Shown: positions 51,801 through 59,934 of the stretch, piece after piece | Layout of the letters: each line of letters opens with the position of its first letter | How positions within the stretch are numbered: the first letter of the stretch is position 1 | DNA from: Vibrio chagasii | GTDB lineage: Bacteria; Pseudomonadota; Gammaproteobacteria; Enterobacterales; Vibrionaceae | Reading direction: 5' to 3' | Length of the DNA stretch: 64,000 nt | NCBI RefSeq assembly: GCF_002954585.1 | Contig: NZ_MSCI01000002.1 | Span: forward strand, 2,458,089-2,522,088 | The notes under the pieces: generated by a model | Told to the model about the DNA's origin: nothing | Seen by the model: the letters and a program-made list of their open reading frames with translations, nothing else | Databases searched by the model: none | Position numbers and translations under genes: made by a program

Positions 51801-52838
51801 TTAGAACATTGAGGTTTCAATTTCGATCTTTTTCTCGACCTCTTCCGAGTCAACCAAGCCTTGAGCCATCAACTGCTTCGCATTTTGCTCCATGGTTTGC
51901 ATGCCATGTGCTGCGCCCGTTTGAATGATCGAATACATCTGAGCGACTTTATCTTCACGAATCAAGTTTCTGATCGCCGGTGTCGCCATCATGATTTCAT
52001 GACAAGCCACACGACCACCACCGACACGTTTTAGCAACTTCTGGGCAATTACCGAGCGTAATGATTCAGACAACATTGAGCGAACCATGTCTTTATCGCT
52101 ACCAGGGAAAACATCAATGATACGGTCAATCGTTTTTGCCGCTGAACTGGTATGTAAGGTACCAAAAACCAAGTGACCAGTTTCTGCGGCCGTAAGCGCT
52201 AAACTAATGGTTTCTTGGTCACGAAGCTCACCGACAAGAATCACGTCAGGATCTTCACGTAACGCACTGCGCAGCGCCGCTTTAAAGCTATGAGTATCAC
52301 GGTGAACTTCACGCTGGTTCACTAGGCACTTATTGTTGGTGTGAACAAATTCAATCGGGTCTTCGATGGTGAGAATATGCTTATTGTGGTTACGGTTTAC
52401 GTAATCCACCATCGCCGCAAGAGTGGTCGATTTACCAGAGCCAGTAGGGCCTGTAACTAGCACTAGGCCCTTTTCGAAATTAGCAATCTTTTCAAAGATA
52501 TCAGGAGCACCTAACTGATCTAACGTCGGAATCTCGACAGGGATAGTTCGAAAGACAGCAGAGCAACCACGAGATTGATTAAAAGCGTTAACACGAAAAC
52601 GACCAACATTAGGTAATTCAAAAGAGAAGTCGACTTCCAGTTTTTCCTCGAACTCGCCGCGCTGCGAGTCGCTCATGATCTCAAAAACTAAACGGTGTAC
52701 ATCAGCATGACTCAAAGCTGGAATTCCAAGCTTCCTTACTTCACCATCTATACGTACCATTGGAGATACACCCGCAGAAAGATGTAGATCTGACGCGTTA
52801 TGCTTTACACTAAAATCTAGTAACTCAGTGATATCCAT
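51801..52838 (-). CDS. pilT: Type IV pilus retraction ATPase PilT
   Basis: PilT powers pilus retraction for twitching and DNA uptake. The 345-residue product starts MDITELLDFSVKHNASDLHL, with Walker A VTGPTGSGKSTTLAAM near 131-146, the Asp box EDPIEFVHTNN, Walker B DVILVGELRDQETI near 200-213, the His box AAETGHLVFGTLHT near 219-232, and the arginine-finger sites. The C-terminal AIRNLIREDK motif is present. It is divergent from yggS with 26 nt between, the same order as E. coli yggR-yggS. Confidence 0.96.
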   Translation of the reverse strand: MDITELLDFSVKHNASDLHLSAGVSPMVRIDGEVRKLGIPALSHADVHRLVFEIMSDSQRGEFEEKLEVDFSFELPNVGRFRVNAFNQSRGCSAVFRTIPVEIPTLDQLGAPDIFEKIANFEKGLVLVTGPTGSGKSTTLAAMVDYVNRNHNKHILTIEDPIEFVHTNNKCLVNQREVHRDTHSFKAALRSALREDPDVILVGELRDQETISLALTAAETGHLVFGTLHTSSAAKTIDRIIDVFPGSDKDMVRSMLSESLRSVIAQKLLKRVGGGRVACHEIMMATPAIRNLIREDKVAQMYSIIQTGAAHGMQTMEQNAKQLMAQGLVDSEEVEKKIEIETSMF

Positions 52839-52864
52839 TTATTTTCCCTTAAGTAAAGTCAGCT

Positions 52865-53569
52865 ATGAGTAGTATTCAACAAAACATCGAACAAATCACC
52901 TCACAGATTCGTAGCGCTGAGCAAAAGTGCGGACGAGCTCCAGAGTCCGTACAACTTTTAGCCGTCAGCAAAACTAAACCGATTGATGCGATTCTAGAAG
53001 CCGCACTCGGAGGCCAAATTGCCTTTGGTGAAAACTATGTTCAAGAAGGTGTCGATAAAGTAAAACACTTTTCAGAACAACATTCTAACCTAAATTTGGA
53101 ATGGCACTTTATTGGTCCAATCCAATCAAATAAAACTCGCCCTATTGCAGAAAGCTTCGCATGGGTACATTCCATCGATCGCGATAAGATTGCTCAGAGA
53201 CTGAATGACCAACGTCCAAGCGAACTTCCACCTTTGCAAGTGTTAATTCAAGTAAACACCAGTGGTGAAGCGTCCAAGTCTGGCACATCTGAAGAGTCAG
53301 TTTTTGCACTGGCAGAGTTGATTTCCTCACTGCCCAACCTCACTTTAAGAGGATTGATGTCGATTCCTGCAAACGTTTCTGACTATCAATCACAGCTTAG
53401 TGCTTTCTCTCAACTGGCAGAGCTTAAAGATAAGCTAGCTGCAAAATATCCTGATATTGATACCCTTTCGATGGGCATGAGTGGAGATATGGCAGCAGCA
53501 ATCGAGGCTGGCAGCACTATGGTTCGTATTGGAACCGCGATTTTCGGTGCTCGTGATTACGCGAAATAG
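52865..53569 (+). CDS. yggS: Pyridoxal phosphate homeostasis protein YggS
   Basis: A 234-residue PLP-binding TIM-barrel protein (PLPBP/PROSC family) that keeps free PLP in balance. The PLP lysine is in LLAVSKTKPIDAI near 31-43, followed by FGENYVQEGVDK near 57, GPIQSNKTR near 84, and the C-terminal phosphate-binding DTLSMGMSGDMAAAIEAGST near 200. It precedes proC, the yggS-proC-yggT order known in many gammaproteobacteria. Confidence 0.96.
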   Translation: MSSIQQNIEQITSQIRSAEQKCGRAPESVQLLAVSKTKPIDAILEAALGGQIAFGENYVQEGVDKVKHFSEQHSNLNLEWHFIGPIQSNKTRPIAESFAWVHSIDRDKIAQRLNDQRPSELPPLQVLIQVNTSGEASKSGTSEESVFALAELISSLPNLTLRGLMSIPANVSDYQSQLSAFSQLAELKDKLAAKYPDIDTLSMGMSGDMAAAIEAGSTMVRIGTAIFGARDYAK

Positions 53570-53618
53570 CGACACCTAACAACCTAAAAAGTATAAGTAT
53601 TGATACCGCTCCGCTTTT

Positions 53619-53628
53619 GCCGCGCGGC
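53619..53628. repeat. G/C-rich 10-bp palindrome upstream of proC
   Basis: GCCGCGCGGC is a perfect palindrome in a locally G/C-rich patch of an otherwise A/T-rich gap, 21 nt before the proC ATG. The role is unknown. Confidence 0.4.
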
Positions 53629-53649
53629 GATACGCTCAGGATTTGATAT

Positions 53650-54468
53650 ATGGAACATAAGAACATCGCCTTTATCGGGGCGGGAAACATGGTTCGCTCA
53701 ATTGTAGCGGGCTTAGTAGCGAGTGGTTACCCAGCGCAAAAGATTACGGCGACTGCACCTTCTGACACCAGAAGAATGCCGTTAGAGCAAGAGTACGGCA
53801 TCAATACCACCAGCGATAACATTGCCGCAGCAGAGCAAGCAGACGTTGTTGTATTATCAGTGAAGCCACAGATGATGGCTGATGTATGTAAACCCTTACA
53901 AAGCATCGATTTTAGCAACAAACTAGTAATCTCAATTGCCGCAGGTATTAATGCGAATCGACTCAATGAGATGTTAGACTGCCAACTGAACTTGGTGCGT
54001 GTGATGCCAAACACGCCATCACTACTTGGTAAGGGTATGAGTGGCCTTTATGCTGATTCAACGGTTAGCCAAGTAGATAAAGACTTTGCATCACAGCTAA
54101 TGCAAGCTGTAGGTGAAGTGAGCTGGGTTGAACAAGAATCTGGTATCAACAACATCATTGCAGCGGCAGGTAGCGCTCCGGCTTACTTCTTCCTATTTAT
54201 GGAAGCGATGCAAGCAGAAGCAATCAATCAAGGTTTCGACCAAGAAACAGCCCGTAAATTAGTGCAACAGTCAGCACTAGGTGCGGCAGAGATGGTGGTC
54301 GCGAACCCTGACACAGAATTATCAACACTGCGTGAGCAAGTGACTTCAAAAGGCGGCACAACCGCTGAAGCGCTACGCACGTTTAACGAACATCAACTAT
54401 CAGACATCGTAGCTAAAGCCATGCAAGCGGCAGTCGCTCGAGCTGAAGAGATGGAAAAACTGTTTTAG
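53650..54468 (+). CDS. proC: Pyrroline-5-carboxylate reductase
   Basis: ProC reduces pyrroline 5-carboxylate to proline with NADPH. The 272-residue product starts MEHKNIAFIGAGNMVRSIVAG with the dinucleotide fold. It shows LVRVMPNTPSLLGKGMSGLY near 116-135 and the C-terminal signature LREQVTSKGGTTAEALRTF near 225-243. Length fits. It belongs to the yggS-proC-yggT-yggU unit. Confidence 0.97.
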   Translation: MEHKNIAFIGAGNMVRSIVAGLVASGYPAQKITATAPSDTRRMPLEQEYGINTTSDNIAAAEQADVVVLSVKPQMMADVCKPLQSIDFSNKLVISIAAGINANRLNEMLDCQLNLVRVMPNTPSLLGKGMSGLYADSTVSQVDKDFASQLMQAVGEVSWVEQESGINNIIAAAGSAPAYFFLFMEAMQAEAINQGFDQETARKLVQQSALGAAEMVVANPDTELSTLREQVTSKGGTTAEALRTFNEHQLSDIVAKAMQAAVARAEEMEKLF

Positions 54469-54544
54469 TACTAACCAAGGTACAAAAGCATTGTGCCGTT
54501 TGGGTGGTACCTGAGCGGCAAGTAAATCCGAAAAAGGAAACAAT

Positions 54545-55102
54545 ATGAACTCGATGAGCTTTCTGATCTCGACCGTTTTTGATCTTTACATCATGGTTGT
54601 GATCTTGCGTATCTGGCTACAAGCATCACGTGCAGATTTCTACAACCCATTCTCACAATTCATCGTAAAAGCGACACAACCGGTTGTTGCACCACTACGC
54701 CGAGTTATTCCATCAATCGGCAGCATTGACTTAGCGACAGTCGTTTTCGCTTACGTGCTATGTGTACTTAAGTTCGTCGCTCTGAACCTGATTATCTCTG
54801 GTGGCGCGGCAGTGTTCGATATCAGCTTCCTTATCTTTGGCGGACTCTCTCTGATCAAAGCGGCGGGTGGTTTGATTTTCTGGGTACTACTAATCCGTGC
54901 AATCCTAAGCTGGGTTAGCCAAGGTCGTAGCCCAATCGAGTACGTGTTCCATCAATTGACTGAGCCTATGCTAATGCCTATCCGTCGCATCCTGCCAGAT
55001 ATGGGTGGTTTCGACCTAAGCGTACTGGTTCTGTTCATTGTTCTGCAGTTTGCTAACTTCCTAATGGGCGACATGATTGGTCCTATTTGGTATCAGCTAT
55101 AA
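54545..55102 (+). CDS. yggT: YGGT-family membrane protein
   Basis: A 185-residue inner-membrane protein with two YGGT repeats, each with a pair of membrane segments; E. coli YggT is implicated in osmotic response, and members bind division proteins elsewhere. Repeat one shows RIWLQASRADFYNPFSQFI and repeat two RAILSWVSQGRSPIEYVFHQ, each followed by PLRRVIP or PIRRILP motifs. It precedes yggU, whose chosen ATG at 55132 starts 29 nt after its stop. Confidence 0.92.
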   Translation: MNSMSFLISTVFDLYIMVVILRIWLQASRADFYNPFSQFIVKATQPVVAPLRRVIPSIGSIDLATVVFAYVLCVLKFVALNLIISGGAAVFDISFLIFGGLSLIKAAGGLIFWVLLIRAILSWVSQGRSPIEYVFHQLTEPMLMPIRRILPDMGGFDLSVLVLFIVLQFANFLMGDMIGPIWYQL

Positions 55103-55131
55103 TTCAAGTACGAACATCAGGTACTTTGACG

Positions 55132-55422
55132 ATGCCAAAAGCGGTTTGGGCCGAAGCAGAAGACACTCTCCTTAGGCTCTATATCCAGCCCAAAGCAAGC
55201 CGAGACAAAATCGTCGGCTTGCACGGCGAAGAACTAAAAATTGCCATCACTGCACCACCTGTTGATGGCAAAGCCAATGCCCACTTAGCGAAATACCTTG
55301 CAAAGCAATTTAAGGTCGCTAAGGGGCAAATTAAAATTGAAAAGGGAGAACTCGGCCGGCATAAACAAGTTCGAATATGCTCACCAAGCCAAATCCCCAC
55401 TGAAGTCAAAGCCATCCTATGA
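55132..55422 (+). CDS. yggU: UPF0235/DUF167 protein YggU
   Basis: A 96-residue protein of the DUF167 family, function unknown. From the ATG at 55132 it reads MPKAVWAEAEDTLLRLYIQP, with KASRDKIVGLHGEELKIAIT and the conserved APPVDGKANAHLAKYLA near 42-58 and IEKGELGRHKQVRI near 73-86. An upstream start at 55087 overlaps yggT and adds 15 residues. It is followed after 28 nt by the DUF4426 gene. Confidence 0.9.
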   Translation: MPKAVWAEAEDTLLRLYIQPKASRDKIVGLHGEELKIAITAPPVDGKANAHLAKYLAKQFKVAKGQIKIEKGELGRHKQVRICSPSQIPTEVKAIL

Positions 55423-55450
55423 TGGCTTTTTGCTATTTATTGGAGTCATT

Positions 55451-55882
55451 ATGCGTCTATGGATAACAGCACTACTTACCGCTCTCACTGCCCTGCCAAG
55501 CTCAGCAGGACAATTTAAAAACATTAAAGATATCGAGGTTCACTACTCGGCCTTTAACTCGACATTTTTAACGGCTCAAGTCGCTAAACAATACAAGCTT
55601 AAGCGAAACGGCTACTCAGCGATTCTGAACATCAGCGTGTTAGACAATGCCTCCCTTGGAAAACCTGCGGCAACCGCTAAAATAACGGGAACAGCCAAGA
55701 ACCTGGTGGGTAATACTCGCACGCTTAACTTCCGTGAAATCAAAGAAGGTGATGCCATCTATTACCTTGCAGAGTTCCCTATTACGCACGAAGAAAACAT
55801 CACGTTTAATATCGATGTTAACGCAGGCTTGAAAGGCACTGGCCCATTACGTTTCACGCAAAAATTCTATACAGAAGAGTAA
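55451..55882 (+). CDS. DUF4426 secreted protein
   Basis: A 143-residue periplasmic protein of the DUF4426 family, function unknown. A signal peptide ends about residue 19-20 (LLTALTALPSSAG). The mature part is beta-rich (YSAILNISVLDNASLG; ENITFNIDVNAGLKG). The ATG at 55451 follows TGGAG; a longer frame from 55298 runs through yggU and is a shadow. It stands between yggU and rdgB as in other vibrios. Confidence 0.82.
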   Translation: MRLWITALLTALTALPSSAGQFKNIKDIEVHYSAFNSTFLTAQVAKQYKLKRNGYSAILNISVLDNASLGKPAATAKITGTAKNLVGNTRTLNFREIKEGDAIYYLAEFPITHEENITFNIDVNAGLKGTGPLRFTQKFYTEE

Positions 55883-55923
55883 GCTCACTGTTCTGTTCAT
55901 TAACTTATTTAGAGCCCCATTCC

Positions 55924-56523
55924 ATGAGTAAGATTGTTTTAGCTACAGGCAACCAAGGCAAAGTTCGCGAGATGGCAGATATTCTGTCTGAGTTCGGTTT
56001 TGACGTTGTCGCACAAAGTGAATTTAACGTTTCAGAAGTCGCTGAAACAGGAACAACATTCATTGAAAATGCCATCATTAAAGCCCGTCATGCAGCGAAA
56101 GAAACCGGTCTACCGGCGATTGCGGATGACTCTGGTTTAGAGGTTGATTACTTAAATGGCGCGCCGGGAATCTACTCAGCTCGTTATTCAGGAGAAGGCG
56201 CTACTGATAAGCAGAACATCGAAAAACTGCTTGATGCTATGCAAGGTGTGGAAACTGAAAAGCGTACCGCTCGTTTCCACTGTGTGTTGGTTTTAATGCG
56301 TCACGCAAATGATCCGACACCATTGGTATGTCATGGTAAATGGGAAGGACAAATTCTGACTGAAGAGCACGGTGAGAACGGCTTTGGATATGATCCTGTA
56401 TTCTTTGTTCCAGAAGAGAACTGCGCATCTGCTGAGCTTGACCCTTCACGCAAAAAGCAACTATCACACCGTGGTAAGGCCCTAGCGTCACTATTCAAAG
56501 CACTCAAAGAGCAAGCTCTGTAA
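55924..56523 (+). CDS. rdgB: XTP/dITP diphosphatase
   Basis: RdgB hydrolyses dITP, XTP and dHAPTP to keep deaminated purines out of nucleic acids. The 199-residue product starts MSKIVLATGNQGKVREMADIL, and shows FIENAIIKARHAAKETGLPA near 46-65, ADDSGLEVDYLNGAPGIYSAR near 67-87 and GFGYDPVFF near 155-163. Its stop shares one base with the hemW start (TAATG). Confidence 0.97.
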   Translation: MSKIVLATGNQGKVREMADILSEFGFDVVAQSEFNVSEVAETGTTFIENAIIKARHAAKETGLPAIADDSGLEVDYLNGAPGIYSARYSGEGATDKQNIEKLLDAMQGVETEKRTARFHCVLVLMRHANDPTPLVCHGKWEGQILTEEHGENGFGYDPVFFVPEENCASAELDPSRKKQLSHRGKALASLFKALKEQAL

Positions 56524-57710
56524 TGCACAACGCAGCACTCGTTCCACCAGCTCTTAGCCTTTATGTACACATCCCGTGGTGTGTACAAAAGTGTCCCTAT
56601 TGTGATTTCAACTCACATGCTCTGAAAGCCGATATCCCCGAAAAAGAGTACATCGATGCGCTACTTGAGGATCTCGATACTGATATCGAAAAGTACCAAC
56701 TCAATGGTGCACATCGTCCGCTGTATTCGATCTTTATTGGGGGGGGAACTCCAAGCCTGTTCTCTCCAGAAGGTATCGGTCGACTGCTTCAAGGTATTGA
56801 GCAACGCATCCCATTCAAACCTGAAATTGAAATCACCATGGAAGCCAACCCAGGCACCATTGAAGCGGAGCGTTTCGCTGGTTACCAAAAAGCGGGAATT
56901 ACTCGTATCTCGGTTGGTGTACAAAGCTTTGAGCAAGAAAAGCTAGAAAGGCTGGGCCGTATCCATGGTCAAGATGAAGCGGTCAACGCTGCTCACCTTG
57001 CACATAAAATCGGTCTAAACAGCTTTAATCTCGATCTTATGCATGGCTTACCGGATCAAAGCATCGAGCAAGCGTTGGCTGATCTAGATAAAGCGATCGA
57101 ATTAGATCCCCCGCATTTATCTTGGTACCAGCTAACAATAGAACCTAACACCATGTTCTATTACAAAACGCCAACTCTACCTGACGACGATGATCTCTGG
57201 GATATCTTCGAATTAGGCCACAAAAAGCTCGCTGATGCAGGGTATGTGCAATACGAAATCTCAGGCTACAGCAAGCCGGGCTACCAATGTCAGCACAACC
57301 TCAATTACTGGCGCTTCGGTGACTACTTGGGTATTGGTTGTGGCTCTCATGGCAAGCTGAGTTTTGCTGATGGACGAATTATTCGAACAACTAAGGTTAA
57401 GCATCCAAGAGGCTACCTAGCTGCTTATCAAAATATGGTGAAGCCTTATATTTCGGATGAATTTGAAGTAGCAAACGAAGACCGCCCTTTCGAATTCTTT
57501 ATGAACCGTTTCAGGCTGATGGAAGCATGCCCTAAGCAAGATTTCATCGATACAACGGGGCTTGGTTTTGACGCTGTTCAGCCAACAATTGAGTGGGCAA
57601 AAGAGCTAGGTTACTTGAACGAAACTGATACTCACTGGCAAATCACAGAAAAAGGAAAACTTTTCCTCAACGATTTGCTGGAAGCCTTCATGGCTGAAGA
57701 AGACGAATAA
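56523..57710 (+). CDS. hemW: Heme chaperone HemW (radical SAM)
   Basis: HemW is a heme-binding radical SAM protein related to HemN and thought to deliver heme to membrane respiratory proteins. The 395-residue product has the cluster motif CVQKCPYCDF near 19-28 (CxxxCxxC), FIGGGTPSLFSP near 70-81, EANPGTIEAERF near 110, and a C-terminal HemN-type domain. It is translationally coupled to rdgB by a one-base overlap and closed by a terminator. Confidence 0.95.
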   Translation: MHNAALVPPALSLYVHIPWCVQKCPYCDFNSHALKADIPEKEYIDALLEDLDTDIEKYQLNGAHRPLYSIFIGGGTPSLFSPEGIGRLLQGIEQRIPFKPEIEITMEANPGTIEAERFAGYQKAGITRISVGVQSFEQEKLERLGRIHGQDEAVNAAHLAHKIGLNSFNLDLMHGLPDQSIEQALADLDKAIELDPPHLSWYQLTIEPNTMFYYKTPTLPDDDDLWDIFELGHKKLADAGYVQYEISGYSKPGYQCQHNLNYWRFGDYLGIGCGSHGKLSFADGRIIRTTKVKHPRGYLAAYQNMVKPYISDEFEVANEDRPFEFFMNRFRLMEACPKQDFIDTTGLGFDAVQPTIEWAKELGYLNETDTHWQITEKGKLFLNDLLEAFMAEEDE

Positions 57711-57722
57711 CCTAGAACCTAC

Positions 57723-57756
57723 AAAAAAGCCTCTCATCAACGAGAGGCTTTTTATC
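57723..57756. terminator. Terminator between hemW and the glutaminase gene
   Basis: AAAAAAGCCTCTC and GAGAGGCTTTTT form a stem with a 6-nt loop and flanking A and T runs, suited to both directions. Confidence 0.9.
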
Positions 57757-57777
57757 GAAATCAGCATATCGAAAGTA

Positions 57778-58698
57778 CTAGAAAATAGAACGACCAATAC
57801 GCTCTGAAAGCAGTTCCAACGCCTTAGTGCCAGCAAGAGAGTTACCTGAAGGGTCCAGCTCTGGAGACCACACTGCAATCGTCATCTCACCAGGTACGAT
57901 AGCGATAATACCGCCACCTACTCCCGATTTACCTGGCATACCAACGCGGTAAGCAAACTCACCTGCTCCATCGTACAAACCACAAGTCGCAAGCAAAGCA
58001 TTCAACTGCTTAGTCTGTACAGGCGTGATGATCTCTTTTTTAGTCTGTACTGACACACCTTTGTTCGCCAAGTAGCTAAAGGTTTTCGCCAAATCCACAC
58101 AAGTCATCTTAAGTGCACAAGCGTGGAAGTAATTATTGAGTACAGGGATAACATCGTTCTCAAAATTACCAAATGAACGCATCAAGTACGCGATAGCGGC
58201 ATTACGGTCGCTATGCATCATTTCTGAAGCCGCTACTACCTTGTCGTACACGATATGCGTATCGCCCGATAACTGACGCACGAACTCCAATAAACGCTGT
58301 CTTGGCGCTGACAAGCGGCTTTGTAATAGGTCAGCCACAACAATCGCACCAGCATTAATAAATGGGTTTCGAGGGATACCCTGTTCCATCTCAAGCTGGA
58401 TCATCGAGTTAAAGGCTTGTCCAGAAGGCTCTTTACCTACACGCTGCCAAATCTCTTCCGGCTTATAAAGCACCATTGCTAACGTCAAACTCAAAGCCTT
58501 AGAGATAGATTGTACAGAGAAGGCTTCCTCTGCATCACCAGCTTGAATCACTTCTCCTTCATTGGTGTATACCGCAATCGCCAGTTTCTGGTTCGATACA
58601 CGCGCTAATGCAGGAATATAATCAGCGACCTTTCCCTGACCAATTAAAGGGCGAACTTCTTCTAAGATCTCGGCCAAAATAGCTTGAGTTGGTTTCAT
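57778..58698 (-). CDS. glsB: Glutaminase
   Basis: Glutaminase hydrolyses glutamine to glutamate and ammonia. The 306-residue product of the serine-dependent family shows the catalytic Ser-Lys pair in FSVQSISKALSLTLAM near 61-76. It also has NPFINAGAIVVADLL near 115-129, YFHACALKMTCVDLAK near 189 and the tyrosine/valine site GVGGGIIAIVPGEMTI near 256-271. It faces hemW and is preceded by a dispersed repeat. Whether it corresponds to glsA or glsB of E. coli is not decided; the length fits either. Confidence 0.9.
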   Translation of the reverse strand: MKPTQAILAEILEEVRPLIGQGKVADYIPALARVSNQKLAIAVYTNEGEVIQAGDAEEAFSVQSISKALSLTLAMVLYKPEEIWQRVGKEPSGQAFNSMIQLEMEQGIPRNPFINAGAIVVADLLQSRLSAPRQRLLEFVRQLSGDTHIVYDKVVAASEMMHSDRNAAIAYLMRSFGNFENDVIPVLNNYFHACALKMTCVDLAKTFSYLANKGVSVQTKKEIITPVQTKQLNALLATCGLYDGAGEFAYRVGMPGKSGVGGGIIAIVPGEMTIAVWSPELDPSGNSLAGTKALELLSERIGRSIF

Positions 58699-58741
58699 GT
58701 GTGCTTACTTCTATATTGTTATTTTTGTAGGGACGTAACAT

Positions 58742-58903
58742 ATACCAATCGTAGTAAATAACGGCTCACTCTAGCTTGTTAAAATGCTCGATAACTGCGT
58801 TAGAATTTTTGATTGTAGAGTAACTACTTATCGAAAAATGCTGCCTTGTTCTCAAGCCTTTTTCCTACGCTATTTCTGTTCACTTACTTACTGTGATTGG
58901 TAT
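58742..58903. repeat. 162-bp element with 20-bp imperfect terminal inverted repeats
   Basis: The ends ATACCAATCGTAGTAAATAA and (read inward) ATACCAATCACAGTAAGTAA match at 17 of 20 positions. The outer 9 bp are exact. The interior has no coding frame that I can support. It looks like a non-autonomous or hairpin dispersed repeat. Together with the terminator that follows, it fills the 351-nt gap between glsB and trmB. Confidence 0.65.
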
Positions 58904-58947
58904 TACTTTCTGTCGTTAAGCCTTTACTGAAACAAAAGCCTAAGGAC

Positions 58948-58982
58948 AAAAAAGCCAACACTACAATAATGTTGGCTTTTAT
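58948..58982 (-). terminator. Terminator of trmB
   Basis: AAAAAGCCAACA and TGTTGGCTTTTAT form a stem with a 9-nt loop; on the minus strand it is followed by T. It is about 70 nt past the trmB stop. Confidence 0.85.
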
Positions 58983-59049
58983 CAATCCCACAAAGTGTAA
59001 GGTTAAGATCCTAATCAAATCTCACCTTATATTTTTTTGAGGTTCAGAA

Positions 59050-59769
59050 TTACTTAGTACGCTTGTACTTAATATCCCAAACACCATGACCTAAACGATG
59101 GCCACGAGCTTCAAATTTAGTCAGTGGACGCTCATCCGGGCGAGGAATGTAATCACCATCTTCAGCGATATTCTCGAAACCTGGTGCAGCATTCATTACT
59201 TCAATCATGTGCTCTGCGTAGTTTTCCCAGTCAGTTGCCATGTGGAAAATACCAGTTTCAAGGTGTAGTTTAGCGCGAACCATTTCAGCGAATTCAGCTT
59301 TAACGATACGACGCTTGTGGTGGCGAGCTTTGTGCCATGGGTCAGGGAAAAACAGTTGCAGTGTATGCAGGCTGCTATCTGGAATCATGTGTTCAAATAC
59401 TTCTACAGCATCGTGACACATTACACGTAGGTTAGTTACGCCAGCATCGCGCGCAGTACCCAAACAAGCACCAACACCTGGGCTGTGAACTTCAATACCT
59501 AAGAAGTTCTTCTCAGGTGCGTTCTTTGCCATTTCAACCAGTGATGCACCCATACCGAAGCCAATCTCTAGTACAACTGGGTTATCGTTGCCAAATACTT
59601 CTTTCCAGTTAAGAAGCTCTGGGTTGTAGTCGATACCCATTGTTGGCCAACATTCATTCATCGCGTTCTCTTGGCCTTTTGTTAAGCGGCCTTCGCGGCG
59701 AACAAAACTACGGATCTTACGAACCAGTTTGCCGTCTTCAGTATATTCGTTAGTGGTCACTTCACTCAT
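59050..59769 (-). CDS. trmB: tRNA (guanine-46-N7)-methyltransferase
   Basis: TrmB makes m7G46 in tRNA with S-adenosylmethionine. The 239-residue product from MSEVTTNEYTEDGKLVRKIR has VLEIGFGMGASLVEMAK near 71-87 (SAM site), IEVHSPGVGACL near 96, LFFPDPWHKARHHKRRI near 144-160 and the C-terminal TKFEARGHRLGHGVWD near 217. A reading from 59787 adds six residues. It is divergent from mutY with 165 nt between, the same neighbourhood as in E. coli. Confidence 0.97.
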   Translation of the reverse strand: MSEVTTNEYTEDGKLVRKIRSFVRREGRLTKGQENAMNECWPTMGIDYNPELLNWKEVFGNDNPVVLEIGFGMGASLVEMAKNAPEKNFLGIEVHSPGVGACLGTARDAGVTNLRVMCHDAVEVFEHMIPDSSLHTLQLFFPDPWHKARHHKRRIVKAEFAEMVRAKLHLETGIFHMATDWENYAEHMIEVMNAAPGFENIAEDGDYIPRPDERPLTKFEARGHRLGHGVWDIKYKRTK

Positions 59770-59934
59770 TGATTTTTGCCTGCACATTGATTAATCAAAG
59801 CGGGGATTATCCAAAGAATTGCCTTCGAAGCAAGTCTTTCCGTGGATAAATTCCCACACAATTTGTCTGTTTTACATCCAACGTTAAGTGTGGTGCAATT
59901 TCGCTTCTAATAATAGCAAAGCATAGAGCATGTC

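Noticed and set aside
53371..53380. GCAAACGTTT inside yggS
   Set aside because: Same 10-mer as the tkt operator cores but inside coding sequence (Ala-Asn-Val-Ser). I treat it as chance; it cautions against reading single sites as functional.
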